From: Treponema sp.
GTDB lineage: Bacteria > Spirochaetota > Spirochaetia > Treponematales > Treponemataceae
Length of the DNA stretch: 41,844 bases
Assembly (NCBI GenBank): GCA_016293495.1
Contig: JAEDED010000020.1
Coordinates: 1-41,844, forward strand
Direction: 5' to 3'
A program made the position numbers and the translations under genes. The notes beneath the pieces were generated by a model. The model did no database searches. It had not been told where the DNA came from and saw only the letters and a list, made by a program, of their open reading frames with translations. Positions 7,269 to 15,408 of this stretch are shown in pieces. Numbering within the stretch: the first letter of the stretch is position 1; the number at the start of each line of letters is the position of its first letter.

Positions 7269-7307
7269 AGCGTGGCGGTTAGCATGTGATTTTCGCATTA
7301 TGGGCTC

Positions 7308-7385
7308 CTATTCTAATTTTCCTATTTCAAGATCTGGAACTGCTCCAAATAAATCAAAGAAGCCAGCTGGGTAAGTTGAACTCAT
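7308..7385 (-). CDS. 25-codon ORF, possible antitoxin fragment
   Basis: A short frame reads MSSTYPAGFFDLFGAVPDLE, then IGKLE. The YP-GFFDLFG block resembles a motif common at one end of small acidic antitoxin-like proteins, but no toxin partner is visible. It sits in the 189-base gap between the MBL gene and rsmG, which holds nothing else recognised. It may be a fragment or a chance frame. Confidence 0.25.
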   Translation of the reverse strand: MSSTYPAGFFDLFGAVPDLEIGKLE

Positions 7386-7457
7386 ATCCTAAATTTTTTC
7401 GGAAACGATTTTTGAATCAAGTGAGCAGGGAAAGCGGTTTTCTTTTACTATAGAGCT

Positions 7458-8120
7458 TTATTTTTTTATAACAACAAGATTTCGTTCGTGATCTTCCAGA
7501 AATGGAACGGACATCTTAATCTTTTTGTAATCCTTAACTGTTGATTTTATTTCTGCCATCTCAGCCAGAATTTTTTCTTCGCGTGCTTTGTATGCGGCAA
7601 GGTAACCGCCTTTCTTAAGCATGTTAAAAAGCAGCTTGATGATTTTTTTATCAAACGGATGAAATGCTCTGAATACTTCAAGGTCAAAACTTTCTGCAGG
7701 AACAGTGTCGGCTGCTCTGCATTCAACAGTTACATTTTTCAATTCCAGTTTTGAAACAACTGTTTCAAGGAATACGCAGCGTTTTTCCATGCGTTCAACT
7801 AATGTAAAGTGCTGGTCAGGAAAAGCAATTGAAAGAGGAATTCCTGGACAGCCACCGCCTGAACCAATGTCCGCTAATTCAAGAATCTGTTTGCCGGTGC
7901 GAATTGTAATTTCAGAAATCAATTCCTTTAAATGTGGAACTGCAACAAGACTGTCTAAAATGTGGCTGACCGCAAGTTCGTCTGCATTGTCAGCTTTCAT
8001 AAGATTGTATGTTTTGTTGAATTCCAGAATTTCGGCAATATAGCCTTCAAGTTTTGAAATCTGTTCCTCTGAAAAATTAAGTTCTAATTTTTTAAGGCCT
8101 TTGATTAATTTTTCTGTCAT
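7458..8120 (-). CDS. rsmG: 16S rRNA (guanine-527-N7)-methyltransferase RsmG
   Basis: 220 aa, the normal length of RsmG (GidB). The SAM-binding region reads LADIGSGGGCPGIPLSIAFP, followed by LVERMEKRCVFLETV. The N-terminal helix pair (ISKLEGYIAEILEFNKTYNL) and a DSLVAVPHL segment are family-typical. It methylates G527 of 16S rRNA in the 530 loop of the small subunit. It is a single gene, convergent with the MBL gene on one side and divergent from the promoter at 8192-8220 on the other. Confidence 0.92.
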   Translation of the reverse strand: MTEKLIKGLKKLELNFSEEQISKLEGYIAEILEFNKTYNLMKADNADELAVSHILDSLVAVPHLKELISEITIRTGKQILELADIGSGGGCPGIPLSIAFPDQHFTLVERMEKRCVFLETVVSKLELKNVTVECRAADTVPAESFDLEVFRAFHPFDKKIIKLLFNMLKKGGYLAAYKAREEKILAEMAEIKSTVKDYKKIKMSVPFLEDHERNLVVIKK

Positions 8121-8191
8121 GTGAAAATTCCTACTCAGACATTATATCTGATAAAACATAATATGGTAAGTATAAAAGGTATTATCTAACT

Positions 8192-8220
8192 TTGCAATTT
8201 TTTGTTATACTTTCTATATT
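8192..8220 (+). promoter_or_regulatory. sigma70-type promoter of the 129-aa gene
   Basis: TTGCAA-N17-TATATT predicts a transcript starting near 8227. Downstream at 8231 is AGGA, followed by ATG at 8239, which is out of frame with the long ORF. Confidence 0.55.
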
Positions 8221-8276
8221 GATATCAGTGAGGAACAAATGGTTCAACAGAAACTGATTCAAAAGCCAAGGCTGCT

Positions 8277-8666
8277 GTGCAATATAATTCAGCTAATCAA
8301 TATAATCTTATGACAGAAAAAGAACAGGATCAGTATTTTATAAAAACTCTTAAGGCTTCACTTGAACTTTACAAGGAAGCTTACGAATATGAAAAACAGC
8401 ATAAATCATCAAAAGCCATTATGGATGATTATGAGTCAATGATTTCTTCACTGGAAGATATTTTATGTAACATAAAATCTATCGATGACCTTTGCGAAAT
8501 GGGTGAGGATGCAATTACAGATGCCTTCGAAGCAATTACAGGTTATGCAGAATGTTTTATAATTTCTGCAAATGAAATGCAGCGTAAAAAAGATCTCGAA
8601 GAATATGAAAAAATAAATGAACTGATTTATCTCTTCTGTGATACTGATGATGAGGAAGATGAATAA
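8277..8666 (+). CDS. hypothetical acidic protein, probable frameshift at its start
   Basis: The long frame uses GTG 8277 or ATG 8310, neither with a ribosome binding site. It remains open back to 8232 and reads GSTETDSKAKAAVQYNSANQ there. The only well-placed site (AGGA, then ATG 8239) starts in the wrong frame. One extra G after that ATG would join it to the long frame, so a single-base loss next to the start codon is suspected. The protein is helical and acidic (CDTDDEEDE end) with tyrosine-rich coiled segments; no family recognised. It is cytoplasmic by appearance and precedes the membrane-HTH gene on the same strand. Confidence 0.55.
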   Translation: MQYNSANQYNLMTEKEQDQYFIKTLKASLELYKEAYEYEKQHKSSKAIMDDYESMISSLEDILCNIKSIDDLCEMGEDAITDAFEAITGYAECFIISANEMQRKKDLEEYEKINELIYLFCDTDDEEDE

Positions 8667-8786
8667 AGTCAGAATCTGGTGATGATGAGTTATTGGTGAT
8701 TAGTTTCGCTTTACTGATTTGACAACGGTGTTATGATAAAAGATAGCACAACACATGTTTGTGAAAAATCAATCAAAGGAGAGTTT

Positions 8787-9458
8787 ATGAAAAATAACAT
8801 TAAGTCAGACGATAATTTTGTTCTTTTTACAATTACTATTTCGGCTTTATTATCACTTCTGTATTGCTGGAAAATTTATCTCGAAAAAGACTTTAAACTT
8901 ATAGGTTTAATTATTGTCGGGATGAATCTTCTATATATTCCAATTACTTTAATTTTCAGAAAGCGTGCCTTCTGCAGTTTTTATCTTATTTATTCTATTG
9001 TGATTCTGTATGCTGCGGCATTTGAAAAAACTTATCTCTATAACAATTACACTGCATTGTTTATAGTCTGTATTGTAATAATGATGCAGCCTAAACTTAG
9101 AATTCCTGCAATCGCTATTTATTTTGGAGCAGTTACAATCTTTTTCATTCTTAATGAAGAAAAAGAAATTTATCTTTATCTTATCCATGTCATAAGAAGT
9201 CTGTGGTATATCGCTCTTACAGAATTTGTATTGAATGATAAATTCCGTAGAAAGAAGCTTGTGCTCTACGAAGATGAACGAAGAATTCTGGATCAGTTGT
9301 GTGAAGGAAAAGTTTACCAGAAAGAAGTCGAAGGTTTTAGTGAAAATACAATTTACAGAAAATTAAAAGCAGCCCGTGAACGAAACGGAAACCTTACAAG
9401 AGATCAGCTTGTCGAACAGTATCGAAGTCAGAAAGAAAATTCAGAAAGTTCAGTTTAG
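8787..9458 (+). CDS. multi-pass membrane protein with C-terminal HTH
   Basis: 223 aa from ATG 8787, chosen because AAAGGAGAG lies just before it rather than at the upstream ATG 8733. Residues about 10-160 contain five to six hydrophobic helices (FVLFTITISALLSLLYCW, LIGLIIVGMNLLYIPITLIF and others). The cytoplasmic C-terminus, from about 175, reads RRILDQLCEGKVYQKEVEGF, then SENTIYRKLKAARERNG, a sigma-region-4/LuxR-like helix-turn-helix. This is a membrane-anchored one-component regulator: the membrane part would sense a signal and the HTH would bind DNA. The target is not evident. Confidence 0.7.
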   Translation: MKNNIKSDDNFVLFTITISALLSLLYCWKIYLEKDFKLIGLIIVGMNLLYIPITLIFRKRAFCSFYLIYSIVILYAAAFEKTYLYNNYTALFIVCIVIMMQPKLRIPAIAIYFGAVTIFFILNEEKEIYLYLIHVIRSLWYIALTEFVLNDKFRRKKLVLYEDERRILDQLCEGKVYQKEVEGFSENTIYRKLKAARERNGNLTRDQLVEQYRSQKENSESSV

Positions 9459-9482
9459 TTGTTGTTAAAATGAGAAGAATGC

Positions 9483-9501
9483 GTTTATCTTTTTGATAAA
9501 C
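9483..9501. terminator. hairpin between convergent genes
   Basis: GTTTATC-TTTTT-GATAAAC, a 7-bp AT-rich stem, sits between the end of the membrane-HTH gene (9458) and the end of ribH (9564). It is followed by TCTTT. A weak two-way terminator is plausible. Confidence 0.4.
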
Positions 9502-9563
9502 TCTTTGCCATAATATGGTATCTTTATATTATAGCATCGAGTTTATCAGTATACAAAGAAAAA

Positions 9564-10028
9564 TTAAATCTGTTTAATAAGGTTAACCATTTCGATTGCA
9601 CCGAGAGCGCAGTCGTAACCTTTGTTTCCTGCTTTTGAACCTGCACGTTCAATTGCCTGTTCAATGTTTTCAGTTGTGATAACGCCGAACATTACAGGAA
9701 CGCCTGTTTTCAGGCTGACCTGTGCAACGCCTTTTGAAACTTCGTTACAAACATAGTCGTAGTGAGAAGTAGATCCGCGGATTACAGCACCAACTGCGAT
9801 TACTGCATCGTATTTTCCGCTAGCTGCAAGCTTGTCGCAGATTATAGGAATTTCGAAAGCGCCTGGAACCCAAGCTGTCGAAATGTTAGATTCTTCAACG
9901 CCGTGACGAACGAGTCCGTCAACCGCACCGCCAACCAGTTTGTTAACGATGATTTCGTTGAAACGAGCAGCAACGATGGCTACTTTCATGCCTGAAGGGG
10001 CAACCAATTTTCCTTCTAAAAGATTCAT
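9564..10028 (-). CDS. ribH: 6,7-dimethyl-8-ribityllumazine synthase
   Basis: Last gene of the riboflavin operon. It condenses 5-amino-6-ribitylaminouracil with 3,4-dihydroxy-2-butanone 4-phosphate to the lumazine. Motifs: VAARFNEII, STAWVPGAFEIP and VIRGSTSHYDYVCNEVSKG, the last with the catalytic His. The start at 10028 (MNLLEGKLVAPSG) is chosen because AGGAGG lies just upstream; a frame from 10058 would include the ribosome binding site itself. 154 aa is the normal length. A long hairpin separates it from ribBA. Confidence 0.93.
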   Translation of the reverse strand: MNLLEGKLVAPSGMKVAIVAARFNEIIVNKLVGGAVDGLVRHGVEESNISTAWVPGAFEIPIICDKLAASGKYDAVIAVGAVIRGSTSHYDYVCNEVSKGVAQVSLKTGVPVMFGVITTENIEQAIERAGSKAGNKGYDCALGAIEMVNLIKQI

Positions 10029-10066
10029 ATATTGACCTCCTAATAATACAAATATCAATTACTACC

Positions 10067-10096
10067 GGACTCTAAATCAGTACTGATTTGGAGTCC
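10067..10096. repeat. 30-bp palindrome in the ribBA-ribH gap
   Basis: GGACTC-T-AAATCAGT is followed immediately by ACTGATTT-G-GAGTCC, giving 15-base arms with a single mismatch and almost no loop. It lies in the 78-base gap before ribH. In RNA it would form a stable stem that could tune ribH expression or mRNA processing. A true terminator would need a U-tract, which is absent. Confidence 0.65.
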
Positions 10097-10106
10097 GTAT
10101 TACCAT

Positions 10107-11327
10107 TTATTTTACGTTTATGTGCTTGAAGATGTGGCCCATCTTTTCCTGCTTGGTCTTCAGGTAGAACTTATCGTACTGCTGCGGTTCGATCTCAATA
10201 GGAACGCGTTCGTTTACTTTCAAACCGAAGCCGTCGAGACCGTAGATCTTTTCTGGGTTGTTTGTAAGAAGACGAAGAGTGTTGATTCCAAGATCGCGGA
10301 GAATCTGGGCACCAATCCAGTACTCGCGAAGATCGGCCTTAAATCCAAGTTTGAGATTTGCCTCAACTGTATCGTAACCGTTTTCCTGAAGCATATAAGT
10401 TTTAAGTTTATTGATAAGGCCGATTCCACGACCTTCCTGGCGCATGTAAAGAAGAACGCCTTTTCCTTCTTCGTTAATCTGTTTCATAGCAGCGTGGAGC
10501 TGTGGACCACAGTCACAGCGCTGTGAACCAAATACATCACCTGTAAGACATTCAGAGTGAACGCGGCAGAGAATGTTTTCGCCGTCACCGATATTTCCTT
10601 TAACAAGAGCAACGTGATGTTCACCTGTGATGTCGTTTACATAACCGTAAATGTCAAACTCGCCGAACTCAGTCGGAAGCTTTGCCTTTGCTTCCTGAAT
10701 GACATGTTTGTCGTGAACGCGACAGTAGTCCTGAAGATCTTTGATTGTGATGAATTTCATGTTGTATTTTTCTGCAAGTTCCCAGAGGCGTGGAGTCTGC
10801 ATCATGGTTCCGTCATCTTCCATGATTTCGCAGCAGATGCCGCATTCCTTTAAGCCTGCAAGACGGCACAAATCTACAGTTGCTTCTGTGTGTCCGTTAC
10901 GAACAAGAACGCCGCCTTTTTTTGCAACAAGCGGGAACATGTGGCCAGGGCGTCTGAAATCTTCTGACTTTGCGTTGTCGTCTGCGCATGCAATTGCTGT
11001 AACAGATCTTTCTTTGGCAGAGATTCCTGTTGTTGTTGATTTGTGGTCAACAGAAACTGTGAATGCTGTTTCATGATTGTCCTGGTTATCTGAAACCATT
11101 GGAAAGAAGTTTAAGCGGGAAGCAATCTCGCCGCTCATTGGTGTACAGATCAAACCTTTAGCATAAGAAGCGATGAAGTTTAAATTTTCCTGTGTGGCAA
11201 ATTCTGCGGCACAGATCATGTCGCCTTCGTTTTCGCGGTCAGGATCGTCACTTACTAAAATGATTTTTCCTTTGCGGAGTTCTTCAAGTGCTTCTTCGAT
11301 TGTGTTGTATTTATATTTGTTTTCCAT
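10107..11327 (-). CDS. ribBA: bifunctional DHBP synthase / GTP cyclohydrolase II
   Basis: 406 aa, two enzymes in one chain. Residues 1-200 (RibB) carry DDPDRENEGDMICAAEF, RRPGHMFPLVAK, RNGHTEATVDLCRLAG and CCEIMEDDGTM; they make 3,4-dihydroxybutanone phosphate from ribulose 5-phosphate. Residues about 205-400 (RibA) carry VRVHSECL-like RVHSECLTGDVFGSQRCDCG with the three zinc cysteines, and MRQEGRGIGLINK; they open GTP. TAAGGAGTCC precedes the start, 15 bases after ribE. This supplies both precursors of lumazine, so the four genes together cover nearly the whole pathway. Confidence 0.95.
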   Translation of the reverse strand: MENKYKYNTIEEALEELRKGKIILVSDDPDRENEGDMICAAEFATQENLNFIASYAKGLICTPMSGEIASRLNFFPMVSDNQDNHETAFTVSVDHKSTTTGISAKERSVTAIACADDNAKSEDFRRPGHMFPLVAKKGGVLVRNGHTEATVDLCRLAGLKECGICCEIMEDDGTMMQTPRLWELAEKYNMKFITIKDLQDYCRVHDKHVIQEAKAKLPTEFGEFDIYGYVNDITGEHHVALVKGNIGDGENILCRVHSECLTGDVFGSQRCDCGPQLHAAMKQINEEGKGVLLYMRQEGRGIGLINKLKTYMLQENGYDTVEANLKLGFKADLREYWIGAQILRDLGINTLRLLTNNPEKIYGLDGFGLKVNERVPIEIEPQQYDKFYLKTKQEKMGHIFKHINVK

Positions 11328-11342
11328 AACGGACTCCTTATT

Positions 11343-11987
11343 TTACGAGTTTAAGAAATCAAAAATTTTTTTATCTCTCTCAGCCTGAGAACTTCCTTTT
11401 AAAGTTCCAACAAAACGCTGAACGTATTTTCCGATGATGTCGTTTTCAAGATTTACGGTATCGCCGATTTTTTTTGAGGCGAGTGTAGTTTCGTCGGCAG
11501 TGTGAGGAATAATTGAAACTGCAAAATCCACATCACTTACTTTTGCAACAGTCAAACTGATACCGTCAATTGCAATCGAACCTTTCTCAACTATCAGCGA
11601 AAGAATAGAATCGTTTGCGCTGATGTAAACCCAGATTGCATTTCCTTCGTTCTTAACGTTTGAAATTGTTCCGGTACCGTCAATGTGTCCCGAAACAATG
11701 TGACCGCCGAATCTTCCGTCTGCCGCCATTGCGCGTTCAAGATTTACATAGTCGCCTTTTGAAAGTGAAGCTAGGCTTGAGCGGCGCAAAGTCTCTGCCA
11801 TCACGTCAGCGCAGAAACCTGCATCATCCATCTGTGTCACAGTAAGGCATACGCCGTTAACCGCAATGCTGTCGCCGATTTTTGTTCTTTCGAGAACTTT
11901 GCTTGCTGCAATTTTTATAGTACCAGAAACGCCTGAAATCTTTACTTCGCGAAGCTTTCCTTTTTCTTCAATAATTCCTGTAAACAT
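11343..11987 (-). CDS. ribE: riboflavin synthase alpha chain
   Basis: 214 aa. It starts MFTGIIEEKGKLREV and has the two repeated lumazine-binding domains: the first around ISVNGVCLTV-type AVNGVCLTVTQMDD, the second around AIDGISLTVAKVSD. It dismutates two lumazines to riboflavin. Its ATG abuts the ribD stop codon, and its ribosome binding site (AAGGAGG) lies inside the end of ribD, so the two are translationally coupled. Confidence 0.94.
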   Translation of the reverse strand: MFTGIIEEKGKLREVKISGVSGTIKIAASKVLERTKIGDSIAVNGVCLTVTQMDDAGFCADVMAETLRRSSLASLSKGDYVNLERAMAADGRFGGHIVSGHIDGTGTISNVKNEGNAIWVYISANDSILSLIVEKGSIAIDGISLTVAKVSDVDFAVSIIPHTADETTLASKKIGDTVNLENDIIGKYVQRFVGTLKGSSQAERDKKIFDFLNS

Positions 11988-13190
11988 CTAGGCCTCCTTG
12001 TCCGCGCTAATGCTTGTTAAGTTATCACAATTGGTATTACAATCAATGCTGGAATTATCACAGCTGTTTTCTTTACCATCAATCGCGGCGTATTCGACCA
12101 GCACGTCGCCGTCTATCATTTTTGTATCAGTTACTTCAAAGTTAAAACTGTCACAAACTTTTTCAATTCCTGGGCCGGCGACAGGCGACTTTGCAGAACC
12201 GCCGAAGCATTTTGGTGCAATGTATGAATAAACCTTGCGGACGATTCCGGACTTTAATGCGCTGAAGTTTAATTCTGCACCGCCTTCGATTAAAACGCTG
12301 TCGAGATTTTTTGTCGCAAGGTGGTTCATCAATTCTTTAAGGTCAACTGTGTCGCCGTTTGTGGCAAAAACTTCGATTGAGGAATTTTCAAGCGATGCGA
12401 TTTTTTCTGCTTTGTCTTGAGTTTTATTTTTGCAGCACGCAACGATTGTCGTAATGTCTTTTGCGCTCTGCACGATTTTGCTTTCGAGTGGAATTCGTAA
12501 TGACGAATCACAGATTACGCGGACCGGATTTCTTCCTCCGTTGATTCTGCAGTTGAGCATCGGGTCGTCTGCGAGCACTGTTCCGATTCCTGCCATGATG
12601 CAGGTGTATTTGTTTCTCAGGGAATGTGCGTGTGCGCGTGAAGATTCATTTGAAATCCATTTTGATTCACCTGTCTTTGTGGCGATTTTTCCATCCATTG
12701 TCATTGCGTATTTTAATGCAACGAACGGTGTCTTTGTCGTGATGTAATGGAAGAATATTTCGTTGATGGAATCGCATTCTTCGCGTAAAAAATCTTCGTA
12801 AACTTCAATTCCATTTTCGCGAAGAAATGCTGTACCTTTGCCGCTTACAATCGGGTTAGGGTCACGCGAACCAATTACGACTTTTGAAATTCCACTTTCT
12901 CTAACTGCGTGAGTGCATGGTGGCTGTTTGCCAAAATGGCAGCATGGTTCAAGTGTAATGTAAATGGTTGCGCCGCGAGGATCGTTGTTTTTTTCGAGAC
13001 AGTCTTTGAGTGCGTCGCGTTCTGCGTGAAGAGATCCGTAGATATGATGATATCCTTCGCCGATGATGACGCCGTCTTTTACGATTACGGCTCCGACTAA
13101 AGGATTTGGATTTGTATGGCCAGTTCCCAATTTTGCAAGCTCAATGGCGTGTCGCATAAACTGTGGCTCTGGCAAAAATTCAGCAGACAT
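11988..13190 (-). CDS. ribD: riboflavin biosynthesis deaminase/reductase RibD
   Basis: 400 aa from ATG 13190. The N-terminal deaminase has the zinc site LHAERDAL (HAE) and TLEPCCHFGKQPPCTHA; the C-terminal reductase starts at FVALKYAMTMDGKIATKTGE. It carries out the second and third steps of the pathway. The open frame extends to 13325, but those codons are riboswitch and terminator RNA, so the ATG at 13188-13190, directly after the terminator T-run, is taken. MRHAIELAKLGTGHTNPNPL matches the normal N-terminus. The last 25 residues (rich in Asn, Cys and Ser) extend beyond the family and may be a tail without function. Confidence 0.93.
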   Translation of the reverse strand: MSAEFLPEPQFMRHAIELAKLGTGHTNPNPLVGAVIVKDGVIIGEGYHHIYGSLHAERDALKDCLEKNNDPRGATIYITLEPCCHFGKQPPCTHAVRESGISKVVIGSRDPNPIVSGKGTAFLRENGIEVYEDFLREECDSINEIFFHYITTKTPFVALKYAMTMDGKIATKTGESKWISNESSRAHAHSLRNKYTCIMAGIGTVLADDPMLNCRINGGRNPVRVICDSSLRIPLESKIVQSAKDITTIVACCKNKTQDKAEKIASLENSSIEVFATNGDTVDLKELMNHLATKNLDSVLIEGGAELNFSALKSGIVRKVYSYIAPKCFGGSAKSPVAGPGIEKVCDSFNFEVTDTKMIDGDVLVEYAAIDGKENSCDNSSIDCNTNCDNLTSISADKEA

Positions 13191-13217
13191 AAAAAAACCC
13201 CGCATTCTCCTGCAGGG
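13191..13217 (-). terminator. FMN-riboswitch expression platform: intrinsic terminator
   Basis: On the minus strand CCCTGCA-GGAGAA-TGCGGGG forms a 7-bp stem followed at once by seven T and then ATG of ribD. The only Shine-Dalgarno-like GGAG before ribD is in the loop. The hairpin could therefore stop transcription and also affect translation when FMN is bound. Confidence 0.85.
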
Positions 13218-13262
13218 CGTCCAATACGCACGTGTCCGGAAAATTTCCACTACGCGCGTAAT

Positions 13263-13395
13263 CTCTTCTTCCATCCAGACTTTACTGTCGGCTACGGAAT
13301 TGCACCGTATCATGCTCATCATCATTGACTCGCTCGCTGGCTTCTGGTTTTATCCAGTTACAGCCGGTGAGGAATTTCACCTCGCCCTGAAGATT
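13263..13395 (-). ncRNA. FMN riboswitch (RFN element)
   Basis: Read on the minus strand, the conserved RFN blocks occur in order: ATCTTCAGGGCGAGGTGAAA, TTCCTCACCGGCTGTAA, GCCAGCGAGC, GATACGGTGCAATTCCGTAG, CCGACAGTAAAGTCTGGATG and GAAGAAGA. The outer helix pairs ATCTTC with GAAGA. The aptamer senses FMN and represses the downstream rib operon through the terminator at 13191-13217. Confidence 0.96.
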
Positions 13396-13403
13396 ATGTC
13401 TGT

Positions 13404-13433
13404 ATTATATAGAATTTTTTGTGAGGAAGGCAA
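13404..13433 (-). promoter_or_regulatory. promoter of the rib operon
   Basis: Minus-strand TTGCCT-N18-TATAAT lies directly upstream of the riboswitch, so transcription would start a few bases before the aptamer. Confidence 0.7.
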
Positions 13434-13549
13434 GATGGGGCTAGAAAGGATGATGAGAAGTTTTTTATGAAACAAATATGTGTTTTCTCTTTATTATGTT
13501 TTCTGCCTTAGAACTTTAATTCGTATTCTTATTCTTCGGATTTTTTTAA

Positions 13550-13578
13550 TTGACTTTTCAGTGAAATGCATTTAGATT
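13550..13578 (+). promoter_or_regulatory. promoter of the hemerythrin gene
   Basis: TTGACT-N17-TAGATT lies 51 bases upstream of ATG 13629. TATATT at 13584-13589 is an alternative -10, but it has no matching -35. Confidence 0.5.
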
Positions 13579-13628
13579 GACTGTATATTAATGGAATTGC
13601 AAAATTTGCATTTGTAATGGAGGCACTT

Positions 13629-14042
13629 ATGGCAGAACGTGTGGTGTGGGATGATAAATATCTTTTAGATATTCCTGAAATTGACAGTCAGCATAAGAAG
13701 TTAATTGAAATTGCCAATGAGCTTTATGACATTGCATCTGTTTCTACTGATAAATATAAGCAGGAAATGGGGACAGTTTTAAAAAAGATAGTTGATTATA
13801 CTGTTTATCATTTTTCAAATGAAGAGCAGTTTATGCAGAAATATGGTTACGCAGGTTCGGCAATTCATAAAACAGCCCATGACAGTTTTGTGCGTGAAGT
13901 TGAATATCATGTAAACAAGTTGTCAACTGACGATGTTGCCGCCGGATCAAAATTTTATGAATTTATTTCAAACTGGATTTTAACTCACATTGCAAAGGCA
14001 GATAAAGTCTGGGCTGCTTTTGTAAAGACTAAGCTCGTTTGA
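13629..14042 (+). CDS. bacteriohemerythrin
   Basis: 137 aa single-domain hemerythrin, an oxygen- or NO-binding di-iron protein. All seven ligands are visible: H22 (SQHKK), H61 and E65 (YHFSNEEQ), H80 and H84 (HKTAH), H120 and D125 (HIAKAD). The ATG at 13629 is chosen over 13617 because GGAGG lies between them at correct spacing. In spirochaetes these proteins are linked to microaerobic sensing or oxygen delivery and storage. The gene stands alone under its own promoter. The stop is TGA, followed directly by another TGA. Confidence 0.92.
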   Translation: MAERVVWDDKYLLDIPEIDSQHKKLIEIANELYDIASVSTDKYKQEMGTVLKKIVDYTVYHFSNEEQFMQKYGYAGSAIHKTAHDSFVREVEYHVNKLSTDDVAAGSKFYEFISNWILTHIAKADKVWAAFVKTKLV

Positions 14043-14270
14043 TGACCTTGTAAAATTTTCTGTGTAAATGGCTGACAAATATGATACTCTTAAGGATAAA
14101 ACGTTTTTGTCGCAATTTTCTTTGAGTTTCCAGAATTTTTCGGTTTCGGATAACTTTTCATCAGATAAGATTTTTTCTAACTTCTTATTGACTTGGTAAA
14201 TATATCTTTCACGCCATGATTCAAGGTGTTTTCTAAAATACTTCCAGTCAGATTCAATCTCTTCACGCAT
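13980..14270 (-). CDS. hypothetical charged protein, probably truncated
   Basis: The N-terminal 55 residues (MREEIESDWKYFRKHLESWR, KKLEKILSDEKLSETEKFWK) have convincing coding character and predicted coiled-coil. The C-terminal 35 residues run into the 3' end of the hemerythrin gene on the opposite strand (63-base overlap) and look like random frame. No ribosome binding site is visible. It is probably the 5' part of a gene cut off by a rearrangement next to the hemerythrin. No family recognised. Confidence 0.4.
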   Translation of the reverse strand: MREEIESDWKYFRKHLESWRERYIYQVNKKLEKILSDEKLSETEKFWKLKENCDKNVLSLRVSYLSAIYTENFTRSSNELSLYKSSPDFICLCNVS

Positions 14271-14351
14271 TTTATTTATTCAAGTTTATGACTCGGTAAA
14301 ATGTGCATAATGTACGAAGGCCAGAAAGCCTGAACTCAAGCTACCGCAAAC

Positions 14352-15293
14352 TCACTTGTCATCTTCGGCCTTGAGCCGGAGATCACATAAAAATTCTTCT
14401 ATCAATTCCAAAAGCGTGAATAATTCAGCCCTATCTTCAAATTCTTGCCGAGTTTGAGGAAGTAGGCGATTTTTCATTTCTTTCCAAAGTGAATTAAATT
14501 CTTTTAGCAAAAGCTCGTTGTTTTTAATTGGATATTCTTCTGAAACTTTTTGTAAAAAATCCGAAATAATTTTTGCAGTTGAAGGTTGTGTTTTAATATT
14601 TTTTACACGTTTGTACATTTCATACAAAATTCCAATCTGGTTTCCTAAATTTTCCAAATATTTGATTTCTGAATTATCTTTTTTAAATTGATTTTTATAA
14701 TTTACGTCGGCAATTTCTTTTGCCAAATAAAAATCTTTGTTTAGTTGAATAAAACATTTTCCATCGTAGTTTTGCAAATTCTGGTCAATAATTCTTTGGG
14801 ACATTCGATTAATAATTTTTTGAATTTGTTTTGTCAAAAGATTTTTTAATCTATTCATTTCTCTTGTATTTTTATGTAAATGAAGATTAACCAAAATTCC
14901 AAAAAGAACGCCAATTAAAAAAATCAAACTTTCATTTACAATAGTTTGAAAATTCATCACGCCAATCGATAAAAAATGTGAAATTAAAACAGAATTCATC
15001 GCAATTGCTGAATACCATCTAAATTTCTGGCAAATAAAAACGTAAATTGTTAAATAAACAAAAAATCCAAGTGTTGTAATTCCAAAAATTTTAAAACAAA
15101 TAAAACTTATTACAATTGCAATCATAAAACCATAAAAACGAGCAATCGCAGTACTAAAAGTTTCACGCTTGGAAGGCTGAATTGTCAGAATTGCCACAAT
15201 GCCTGCAGAAATTGCAAAATCTAAATGCAAAACCTGCGCCACCAAAATAGAAAAAACCGCTGAAAAAATCATTTTTATAGAATTAACAATCAT
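14352..15293 (-). CDS. ArAE/FUSC-like membrane protein (DUF939 type)
   Basis: 313 aa. Residues 1-145 form about five to six membrane helices (FSAVFSILVAQVLHLDFAIS, AGIVAILTIQPSKRETF, ARFYGFMIAIVISFICFKIF, LIFLIGVLFGILVNLHLH). The soluble C-terminal half is helical and charged. The TIQPSKRETFSTAIARF-G stretch is the hallmark of the aromatic acid exporter family ArAE_1 with its ArAE_1_C tail. A role in exporting aromatic acids is by family name only and has not been shown for most members. It stands alone, ending in TGA at 14352. Confidence 0.8.
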   Translation of the reverse strand: MIVNSIKMIFSAVFSILVAQVLHLDFAISAGIVAILTIQPSKRETFSTAIARFYGFMIAIVISFICFKIFGITTLGFFVYLTIYVFICQKFRWYSAIAMNSVLISHFLSIGVMNFQTIVNESLIFLIGVLFGILVNLHLHKNTREMNRLKNLLTKQIQKIINRMSQRIIDQNLQNYDGKCFIQLNKDFYLAKEIADVNYKNQFKKDNSEIKYLENLGNQIGILYEMYKRVKNIKTQPSTAKIISDFLQKVSEEYPIKNNELLLKEFNSLWKEMKNRLLPQTRQEFEDRAELFTLLELIEEFLCDLRLKAEDDK

Positions 15294-15408
15294 ATTTATA
15301 TTATAATGAGTTTGTTTTATGCGACAACTATCTTGAAACTTTCTGCACTAAATATAGTGATTTAAAACTTTTTGACCATTTAATATTTGATAATTATTAA
15401 AATGAATT

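Noticed and set aside
13191..13325. ribD start at 13325
   Set aside because: Those codons are FMN riboswitch and terminator RNA; the protein aligns from 13190.
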